In this document: positions 58,523-64,000 of the stretch, piece by piece
Layout of the letters: each line of letters opens with the position of its first letter
Numbering within the stretch: the stretch's first letter is position 1
Source of the DNA: Pseudomonadota bacterium
Lineage (GTDB): Bacteria; Pseudomonadota; Gammaproteobacteria; Xanthomonadales; Xanthomonadaceae
Reading direction: 5' to 3'
DNA length: 64,000 nt
Assembly: GCA_023390905.1 (NCBI GenBank)
Contig: JAEWBY010000007.1
Span: 82,413 to 146,412 of the forward strand
Notes under the pieces: generated by a model
What the model saw: the letters and a program-made list of their open reading frames with translations, nothing else
Told to the model about the DNA's origin: nothing
Database searches by the model: none
Translations under genes and position numbers: made by a program

Positions 58523-58620
58523 TGCGGGGTGTCGGGGATGGAGTGGTAAGCCGTTGGGAAGCCGGGGAGCTCATGGCCTTCTGATGTCGGGACAGCGCGG
58601 AACTGCCAATTGCACAACTC

Positions 58621-59211
58621 TCAGCGGAGGCGTGGCACGTACTTCATATCCCCAGAGGCGGGTGGCTTGATATCCGTTCTCGCGGGGGACTCCGCTTCCT
58701 TGGCTGGTACGGCAGTAGGGTCGTCGAACAGCCGCATGACTTCCTTGATGCCCACCAGGTCTTCGCCGGTAAGTTGGAACTCGTCCCGACAGATCCTGTA
58801 CTCGACCTTCTGTGCATCAGCCAACTGCTGAAACTGTTCACGGGATAAGCCCATGTACACCACTTCCAAGACCGACACTGACCCTCCCCTCATCACTTCT
58901 CCGCGATGAGCGGCCGGCTCGATGGGCTTCATAGGCTCACCGTCAACCAACCAATCGAAAGAATGGCAATTCAAGTATCGCCATTCTCTCGCTACGGTCA
59001 TAAAGATCGCGCCGTACGTGACTTGGCCCGTCTTCTCTTGCACTACTTTGAATACACGTATGGGCGTTTGCAGGTCGCCCTTGGGCGGGCTAACGGTGTT
59101 AGACACCGAGCGTTTTCCTGTAAATCTGTCGTTCTCGACTTCTATGCCTTGCGACGGGCCGGCGATGCTCATGCCTACCAACGCCACTATGATGGCCGAC
59201 CAAATGCGCAC
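58621..59211 (-). CDS. Hypothetical exported protein
   Basis: A 196-residue protein. The GTG start at 59211 is favoured by a GAGGAA ribosome site six bases upstream. It yields a signal peptide-like N-terminus (VRIWSAIIVALVGMSIAGPSQG). The mature part is hydrophilic, with a REWRYLNCHSFDWLVDGEPM block and a Pro/Lys-rich end. A surface-entry-exclusion-like or lipid-binding role could not be shown; I do not recognise the family. It is the first gene of the A+T-richer right-hand region. Confidence 0.65.
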   Translation of the reverse strand: MRIWSAIIVALVGMSIAGPSQGIEVENDRFTGKRSVSNTVSPPKGDLQTPIRVFKVVQEKTGQVTYGAIFMTVAREWRYLNCHSFDWLVDGEPMKPIEPAAHRGEVMRGGSVSVLEVVYMGLSREQFQQLADAQKVEYRICRDEFQLTGEDLVGIKEVMRLFDDPTAVPAKEAESPARTDIKPPASGDMKYVPRLR

Positions 59212-59217
59212 GCTCAG

Positions 59218-59223
59218 TTCCTC
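59218..59223 (-). promoter_or_regulatory. Ribosome-binding site that sets a GTG start
   Basis: TTCCTC on the plus strand gives GAGGAA on the coding strand, six bases before the GTG at 59211. It argues for the shorter form of the exported protein. Confidence 0.55.
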
Positions 59224-59419
59224 AAGATCAGAAATGCAGTGAAGTCGTAACGGCTCAACGGAGGGTGAGACACCCACGGCAGGCAAAATCCAGCGTACCG
59301 CCCCCTTTGTTTCAGTATCCCTCAGCCGCTAGGGATCATCCACAAACGCCCAAGAAGGCGCATCATTAGCCTGGGGTAGCCCAGCAATTGCATGCGATAG
59401 GGCCAAAGTACCGATCTGT

Positions 59420-60553
59420 ATGGGGACAACAAGGATGCGCGCCAGATTCACTGCCTTTGCCGTGGGGCTCTCGATTGCATTGGGCTCGCTGCCCTCCATC
59501 GCGGCCACCCTGAAGGAACCCGCCCCCATATCGATAAACCCGCAACGGCACTCGTTGCAGCTGCTGGGTGTTGCCCTCGAAGCCGTCAAGTCATCCAAGA
59601 ACGACTGGAAGGTTGATGGCTCGTATGGGATGACCGAGGTTCCGGGCGGCTACCGCATGCGGGTCACCAAAGAGTGGAACAACCGGCATGTCATCTACGC
59701 CTACCTGACGACCACGCCACAGTCGGTGTCCATTACCTATGCAGACAGCCGGGAACTGGACTTCAAGCAGGGCTCGAACGGCGAACGCAAGATCCACGGC
59801 TCGTACAACGACTTCACCAAGTTGCTGACCAACGAGATCGCCGCGTCGCTTTCGACCATGTGCAGCGACTACAGCTTCCTGAAGAACTCGAAGGACACGC
59901 CCTATGCGGCGATATCGGCAAGCCAGCCACTTGCACGCATGCCCCGAACGACCGAACAGATTCCCGGCACGGGCTTCGTCATCCGCGAGTACACCGGCTT
60001 TCTGGCCAATGGACTGCCCTACAACTGCGGACCGGTGGTTGCGGTCTTCCGAGACGACAAGCTGACTGATGCTTATGGCGGGACTGCTGCCCTTGCTAAG
60101 CTAAACATCCAAGGCGAGCTAATCAGCCAACGGCATGCTTCGGGGCAAATTTCCTACGGCCAGGCTGCGGTCGAATACAAGGAAGCCGAACTCGACTTTT
60201 CCCAGGCATTGGAAGCCCATCGTCAGAAACAATTAGTCACCTACTACCGCCTGCTTGCTTCACGGCTTGCCAAGAAGGAAATCTCGGTAGAGGAGTTCGA
60301 CTACCTCGCAATCGAGAAGGAAGCCGAGATCAGGGACCAGCAGGACGCGATCCAGCAAAAGCAGATGTTCGAACGAGGCTTGATTGCTGCCGAGCAAAGC
60401 AAGGTAATGGCGATGCAAGATCAAGCTGCGGCTATGCAGGCACAGGCACGCGCTCAGCAGCAGGCCAACTTCCAGAACTTCCTGCGCAGCCTCAAGACGA
60501 CTACGTGTCGGACAGTCGGCTACGGCAACACAGCGACTACGACCTGCAACTGA
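59420..60553 (+). CDS. Hypothetical secreted protein with Gln-rich coiled coil
   Basis: A 377-residue protein. It has a signal peptide (MRARFTAFAVGLSIALGSLPSIAA from the ATG at 59435; an ATG at 59420 adds five residues), a globular central region with YITYADSRELDFK-like strands, and a long helical section from ~255 rich in Glu and Gln (EEFDYLAIEKEAEIRDQQDA and later QAQARAQQQANFQ). It ends with a Cys pair (TCRTVGYGNTATTTCN). No family is recognised; the ending resembles small outer-surface proteins of Xanthomonadaceae. It starts a run of seven co-directional genes. Confidence 0.68.
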   Translation: MGTTRMRARFTAFAVGLSIALGSLPSIAATLKEPAPISINPQRHSLQLLGVALEAVKSSKNDWKVDGSYGMTEVPGGYRMRVTKEWNNRHVIYAYLTTTPQSVSITYADSRELDFKQGSNGERKIHGSYNDFTKLLTNEIAASLSTMCSDYSFLKNSKDTPYAAISASQPLARMPRTTEQIPGTGFVIREYTGFLANGLPYNCGPVVAVFRDDKLTDAYGGTAALAKLNIQGELISQRHASGQISYGQAAVEYKEAELDFSQALEAHRQKQLVTYYRLLASRLAKKEISVEEFDYLAIEKEAEIRDQQDAIQQKQMFERGLIAAEQSKVMAMQDQAAAMQAQARAQQQANFQNFLRSLKTTTCRTVGYGNTATTTCN

Positions 60554-60601
60554 CGTCCAATCATTCGCCACCAGGAAACCGTGGACCCAAGGGCTTTCAG
60601 C

Positions 60602-60883
60602 ATGAACTCGTACACCTATCGTGTTCACTATGAATACAAGATCAACTCCCCAGCCGACTTCATGGTCGAGGAGCTTGACCAGGAAGGAATTGAACAGCGC
60701 CTCACACAATTTCTGGCAGAACTACCCAATTACTTTGAAGGGCGAGAAGTCACTGTCACGAATGAACAGCCAAACGCCGAAGGCATGGTCGTCATCGTTG
60801 AAACTGCCGAGAACGATACATTCGTCCATGCTCAGGTGGCGAACTGCCTGACTAGTCTTCGCTTGTTTGCAGAACGCCTTTAG
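60602..60883 (+). CDS. Small hypothetical protein
   Basis: A 93-residue acidic protein (MNSYTYRVHYEYKINSPAD...). An AAGGG ribosome site stands nine bases before the ATG at 60602. The alternation of beta strands and a middle helix (EGIEQRLTQFLAELPNYF) suggests a compact fold. No known domain is visible. It is ten bases upstream of the next gene, so the two are likely co-translated. Confidence 0.62.
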   Translation: MNSYTYRVHYEYKINSPADFMVEELDQEGIEQRLTQFLAELPNYFEGREVTVTNEQPNAEGMVVIVETAENDTFVHAQVANCLTSLRLFAERL

Positions 60884-60893
60884 TGACCCCTCT

Positions 60894-61349
60894 ATGGACC
60901 ACTTCGAAAGCGTAGTCCTTGAATACCTGCGTGCGGATCGCGCGCTGTTCGTGAATTCCCAATGCTGCATCCAATTGAATCCGGGCGCGAACCCGGACAC
61001 CAGTGGTCCGCATTGGTACTGCGATGCCGTCGCAGTCAGCCTCCGGGACCAGCAAGCGTTCCTATGCGAGATCACCTATGCCAGCCCACCCAACAGCCTA
61101 TTCAAGCGGCTGACTGGGTGGGACGCAGACTGGTCACTGTTGCGGACCGCACTTGAACGCGATTCAGGCGTTCCAGCGTCATGGGCGCTGACCCCGTGGG
61201 TCTTCGTACCTGAGCACCTGGCACCGAGGGTCGAGAAGTTCGTATCAACCCTGTCGCTCCAGTCCATGCCAAAACCACGAATCACTCACTTGGAGCAGGT
61301 GATGCCGTGGCGCTATAGGTCATGGGATCGAACCGAGACCGAAAACTAA
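60894..61349 (+). CDS. Hypothetical protein with a PD-(D/E)XK-like signature
   Basis: A 151-residue protein. Residues 40-62 read HWYCDAVAVSL then FLCEITYA, with Asp44, then Glu59-x-Thr61 about 14 residues later, preceded by an aromatic-rich segment. This resembles the D-x(n)-(D/E)-x-K core of restriction-like nucleases with Thr in place of Lys; Lys71 could substitute. The C-terminal half has the helix LFKRLTGWDADWSLLRTAL. I do not recognise the family by name, so the nuclease idea is an inference. The ATG at 60894 is preferred over the TTG at 60867. Confidence 0.6.
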   Translation: MDHFESVVLEYLRADRALFVNSQCCIQLNPGANPDTSGPHWYCDAVAVSLRDQQAFLCEITYASPPNSLFKRLTGWDADWSLLRTALERDSGVPASWALTPWVFVPEHLAPRVEKFVSTLSLQSMPKPRITHLEQVMPWRYRSWDRTETEN

Positions 61350-61370
61350 CTCCATTGCAGGAAGCAATTC

Positions 61371-61988
61371 ATGTCTGCCGATAAGACTTGGTTCGATGAC
61401 AAGTTGAAGGGAAACCTATTCTTCGACCTTGGCTTTCGCTTCTTGGTTTGGTTGTCGGTTGCATTCCTCGCCCTCAAGCACGCGTCCGCAAAGTCGGACT
61501 TCTCGCCAATCGATGCATTCATGGCGAGCCAGGAGAACTTAATGCCTGTCGTCGTGGACGTCATGACGGTCAGCTTTGTCCTCTGCACCTTAGCTATGCT
61601 GCTAAAGGATCTAGAACATGCGTCTCCGGCCCATTGGGGACAGGACACCAAGCTGGGGCGGGCAGGTGGAATCGTTCGAAGGCTAGCGGGTGACTTGACC
61701 CTCTGGATCATCGGCGCAATGGTGACATTGCTCGCATCGCTGGCGGTTCTAGCCATTTACATCCATCAGGCGGGCGCTTGGTCCAATGACGTCACGACAC
61801 TTGTAACCTTCTTTTTCTTCGTTCTCGCCATATCGACCGCAATCTTCTCAGTGGTCAGCGTATGGGTCCGGAGGAAGACGTCACTGCTGACATCGCGCCC
61901 AAAGCTGATGGAGACTTTCAATACGGGGCCGAAGGTACTCTTGTTCTACGCCACCATACTGGCAGTGACTGCACTCTTCTCACGCTAG
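61371..61988 (+). CDS. Hypothetical multi-pass membrane protein
   Basis: A 205-residue protein with four to five hydrophobic segments: FRFLVWLSVAFLALK (~22-36), VVVDVMTVSFVLCTLAMLL (~60-78), LTLWIIGAMVTLLASLAVLAIYI (~108-130), VTTLVTFFFFVLAISTAIFSVVSVWV (~140-165) and a C-terminal LLFYATILAVTALF. A GGAAG ribosome site precedes the ATG. No domain recognised. It follows the PD-(D/E)XK-like gene after 21 bases. Confidence 0.68.
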   Translation: MSADKTWFDDKLKGNLFFDLGFRFLVWLSVAFLALKHASAKSDFSPIDAFMASQENLMPVVVDVMTVSFVLCTLAMLLKDLEHASPAHWGQDTKLGRAGGIVRRLAGDLTLWIIGAMVTLLASLAVLAIYIHQAGAWSNDVTTLVTFFFFVLAISTAIFSVVSVWVRRKTSLLTSRPKLMETFNTGPKVLLFYATILAVTALFSR

Positions 61989-62096
61989 CCCACTGAGCCC
62001 GTGAAACTTCAACCAGTCGCAACACCTTTAAATACCCCACTCTTGGTCAGGAGTCAGAGTCCTGGCTGCAAGCAAAAAGTGAGACGCCACAAAGCC

Positions 62097-62789
62097 ATGG
62101 CCACCAGAAAAACCATACGCGCGGAAACGAAGCTTCGACTATTCTCTGAATCTGCGGGTCACTGCCAAAAACCCGACTGTCTTGCCCGACTATTTCCCAT
62201 TGAGATGGGAGGAGACCGACATATTGCAGAGATGGCTCATGTGATTCCACACGGAGAGACAGGACCGCGCCACGGGGAAAGACCTAGCAAAGGCTTCGAG
62301 GCCGATTCCTTCGAAAACCTCCTACTCCTATGCCCTACTTGTCACACAATCGTTGACAAGGATCCTGATGGATACAGTCGTTCTACTTTACTAAGCTGGA
62401 AAGAAAATCATCTTAACGCCTTGGCTCACCATCAAGGAATTCGAGCCTACGAAGAGCGTAGCCAGGTTAGGCATGCTGTGCTCGCAGCTATGGCAGAGAA
62501 CAAGGCTATATGGAAGGAGCTTGCACCATCCGATGGATCAAGCTTCGAGTACGACCCCGAATCCGAGACAGCCAAAACTTGGATACAACGAATGCGCGGT
62601 GTAGTTCTACCCAACCATTTTCGAATTCTTGCCATCATCGAGGCCAATCGTCATCACATGACAGGAACAGAGCCGCAGACATTCGCCAGATATCAAGAAC
62701 ACGTTCGCGGCCTATCGCAACGTCACATCTGCAGCGTCGCTGGTGGCGCTATTCGCTATCCCGAAGAGATGGATGGAATCTTTGTATGA
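62097..62789 (+). CDS. HNH endonuclease with a C-terminal helical module
   Basis: A 230-residue protein. A treble-clef HNH domain fills ~15-110: Cys23 and Cys28 (GHCQKPDC) and Cys79 and Cys82 (LLCPTC) would bind zinc. The catalytic His48 (MAHVIPH), Asn74 (FENLLLLC) and His83 (CHTIVD) complete the HNH signature. The last ~100 residues (LPNHFRILAIIEANRHHMT, then FARYQEHVRGL) form a helical block that I recall from other bacterial HNH proteins, but cannot check. It overlaps the next gene by four bases (ATGA). By family it cuts double-stranded DNA, so a defence or toxin role is possible. An upstream GTG at 62001 is not supported by a ribosome site. Confidence 0.84.
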   Translation: MATRKTIRAETKLRLFSESAGHCQKPDCLARLFPIEMGGDRHIAEMAHVIPHGETGPRHGERPSKGFEADSFENLLLLCPTCHTIVDKDPDGYSRSTLLSWKENHLNALAHHQGIRAYEERSQVRHAVLAAMAENKAIWKELAPSDGSSFEYDPESETAKTWIQRMRGVVLPNHFRILAIIEANRHHMTGTEPQTFARYQEHVRGLSQRHICSVAGGAIRYPEEMDGIFV

Positions 62790-63427
62790 ACTGGCAGGTG
62801 AACTACGCACTAAAGAACCTATCTAAGGATATCAGCAAGGGATCTGTGCAGCATTTGCGCGATGAAGCCATACTGATAGCTTCCCCCAATCACAGGAACG
62901 TAGTTGCCGTTATTTCAGCAGCGTACACCGTCAGCTTCGATCTAGCGCAGCGGTATCATGCGAGCTATCCAGAAATGGACTTTCTTTGCGGATATCGGAA
63001 GGATTGCGTCTGGGAGGGCCCCGCTATCGAGTACTTGGAAAGCAACAGAATTGGCTGGGGAAGTGCGGGAACCCTCGGCTCTGCCATTTACGCGGGAGAC
63101 GCCAACACCTCCGCGCACAAAGACTTCAGCTTCTCTTACCGAATCATCAAGCAACTGAGATCAATCACCAACCTCAGCAGAGAGTTTGATCGCGTCTTCA
63201 GAATGACGCTTCCAAGTGGCCGAACTGTCCGTGTCGGCATGATCTTGGAATACGAGCCGACGGCTGATGCAATTCGCACATTCTGGGATCGGTTTGGACC
63301 TATTGATGTGGCCTGGAACATTAACCCTAACGGAGACCCAACCAGCAGCGCCATCGAAGCGGGCCTTTCCTTGGGATGCGAGGTGATGAAGTGGGAAGAG
63401 CTGAGAGACTTCATAAAGACTCGCTGA
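62786..63427 (+). CDS. Unknown protein between an HNH nuclease and a nucleotidyltransferase
   Basis: A 213-residue protein of no family that I recognise. Its N-terminal half (MNWQVNYALKNLSKDIS, HLRDEAILIASPNHRN) is mixed alpha/beta. The C-terminal half contains strands GRTVRVGMILEYEP, then IDVAWNINPNGDPTSSAIEA and a terminal GCEVMKWEELRDFI helix. The last block looks like a Rossmann-like or restriction-like half. There is no signal peptide or membrane segment. It starts in the ATGA overlap with the HNH gene, and its TGA overlaps the ATG of the nucleotidyltransferase gene, so all three proteins should be made in fixed proportion. Confidence 0.68.
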   Translation: MNWQVNYALKNLSKDISKGSVQHLRDEAILIASPNHRNVVAVISAAYTVSFDLAQRYHASYPEMDFLCGYRKDCVWEGPAIEYLESNRIGWGSAGTLGSAIYAGDANTSAHKDFSFSYRIIKQLRSITNLSREFDRVFRMTLPSGRTVRVGMILEYEPTADAIRTFWDRFGPIDVAWNINPNGDPTSSAIEAGLSLGCEVMKWEELRDFIKTR

Positions 63428-63714
63428 TGACACCACGCGACGTTGCAAGACACCTAATTGGCTCTTGCAAGTCATTGCGGCATTTTCAATCCTTCATGTT
63501 TGGATCGTCGCTTTACCATGCTGGTAGCTGCGATTTTGACATCTTGATCGTTGGCCCACCTGGCGAGAAATTGTCGCAATTGAAGGTGGAGCTGAGGGCT
63601 GCAGGAGAGGAGTTGCCACTAGATATCTTGTACATGCTGCCAATCGAAGCAGAAGAGACGCGCTTCATCGCACGCACAGGATGTATAACCCTCAACGAGT
63701 TGGCGGACTGCTAA
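63427..63714 (+). CDS. Minimal pol-beta-type nucleotidyltransferase (MNT-like)
   Basis: A 95-residue protein with the nucleotidyltransferase fold. FGSSLYHAGSCDFDILIV contains the G-S-S (26-28) and the metal-binding D-x-D (Asp36 and Asp38), and LPLDILYML supplies the third carboxylate (Asp66). It is at the lower size limit for the family and lacks the large C-terminal part of CD-NTases. Free-standing minimal nucleotidyltransferases are known as partners in HEPN/MNT toxin-antitoxin pairs, but no HEPN protein is encoded next to it. Its ATG at 63427 overlaps the stop of the upstream gene. Confidence 0.8.
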   Translation: MTPRDVARHLIGSCKSLRHFQSFMFGSSLYHAGSCDFDILIVGPPGEKLSQLKVELRAAGEELPLDILYMLPIEAEETRFIARTGCITLNELADC

Positions 63715-63938
63715 GTCGTTGCGTCGATTCCCAGCTTTCTGAATCTATCGTAGCTCCACTTAATCAGAAGGAACACGTTTTTTAGGGATATTCTCAAACC
63801 CTACGGAAGCAGGCGAAGATGGAAAGCTGCGCATTTCGCCCAAAGCCGTGCTTTTGGCACCAAAGAAGGTCCTACTGGACCGGCCAGCCTTTCGTAGACA
63901 TCCGGTTGCCATAATTCATGGCAATGACCGAGGTGTTT

Positions 63939-64000
63939 ATGGGCAACAGCAAGCAGTACACGGATGAGTTCCGTGCCGAAGCGGTGAAGCAGGTGATCGA
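63939..64000 (+). CDS. IS3-type transposase OrfA, partial (cut by the window edge)
   Basis: The first 20 residues are visible: MGNSKQYTDEFRAEAVKQVI, the typical OrfA start of IS3-family transposases, which continues into a helix-turn-helix. Upstream in-frame ATGs at 63918 and 63924 are alternatives. The left inverted repeat of the element is not identified; the sequence before it (63715-63938) holds no other gene. Its presence supports mobility of the accessory region. Confidence 0.78.
   Translation, partial: MGNSKQYTDEFRAEAVKQVI

Noticed and set aside
62097..63714. A CBASS system
   Set aside because: A nucleotidyltransferase and an HNH protein are present, but the nucleotidyltransferase is far smaller than CD-NTases and the HNH protein is too short to carry a SAVED domain. 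No E2- or JAB-type accessory gene is seen.

Overview
The window is GC-rich chromosomal DNA from a gammaproteobacterium, most likely a member of the Xanthomonadaceae (Lysobacteraceae) such as Lysobacter, Luteimonas or a relative. This rests on the gene order lexA-recA-recX-alaS-csrA-tRNA-Ser, a TTAG-N6-TACTA LexA operator in front of lexA, the rpsP-rimM-trmD-rplS block with ffh nearby, and the codon use. The genus is an inference.

Region 1 (1-31 kb) is a large cell-surface or exopolysaccharide cluster. It holds four glycosyltransferases (the first cut by the window edge), an initiating polyprenyl glycosylphosphotransferase, two Wzx-type flippases, an O-antigen-ligase/Wzy-type protein, two polysaccharide deacetylases, an OafA-type acyltransferase, two FemAB/BioF2-like acyltransferases, two further GNAT enzymes, a methyltransferase, a CapK-like AMP ligase, a Gfo/Idh/MocA-epimerase fusion and a secreted beta-helix protein. 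A sub-module made of an asparagine-synthase-type amidotransferase, an acyl carrier protein, an acyl-AMP ligase, a NadE-like amide ligase and a GNAT protein looks like it makes an activated, amidated acyl or aminoacyl decoration. A PQQ-type sugar dehydrogenase and a membrane J-domain protein sit inside the cluster. No exosortase gene is present in the window.

Region 2 (31-58.5 kb) is housekeeping DNA. It contains tRNA-Arg(ACG), tRNA-Ser(GCT) and csrA, alaS, recX, recA, lexA, pncC, a TonB-dependent receptor, a zinc alcohol dehydrogenase, mutS, a DUF937 protein, an Hsp15-like S4 protein, rplS-trmD-rimM-rpsP, a class IV aminotransferase, ffh, a CcsA-like membrane protein, an S41 peptidase, radA, an M61 peptidase and tRNA-Thr(CGT).

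Region 3 (58.6-64 kb) is an accessory stretch. It is visibly richer in A+T than the rest, carries mostly unrecognised genes, and ends in the start of an IS3-type transposase. Its main interest is a tightly overlapping three-gene operon (62097-63714): an HNH endonuclease, an unknown 213-residue protein and a minimal pol-beta-type nucleotidyltransferase. It sits behind several small unknown genes, one with a PD-(D/E)XK-like signature. This is the best candidate in the window for an undescribed system, plausibly anti-phage or toxin-antitoxin in nature. That function is inference only.
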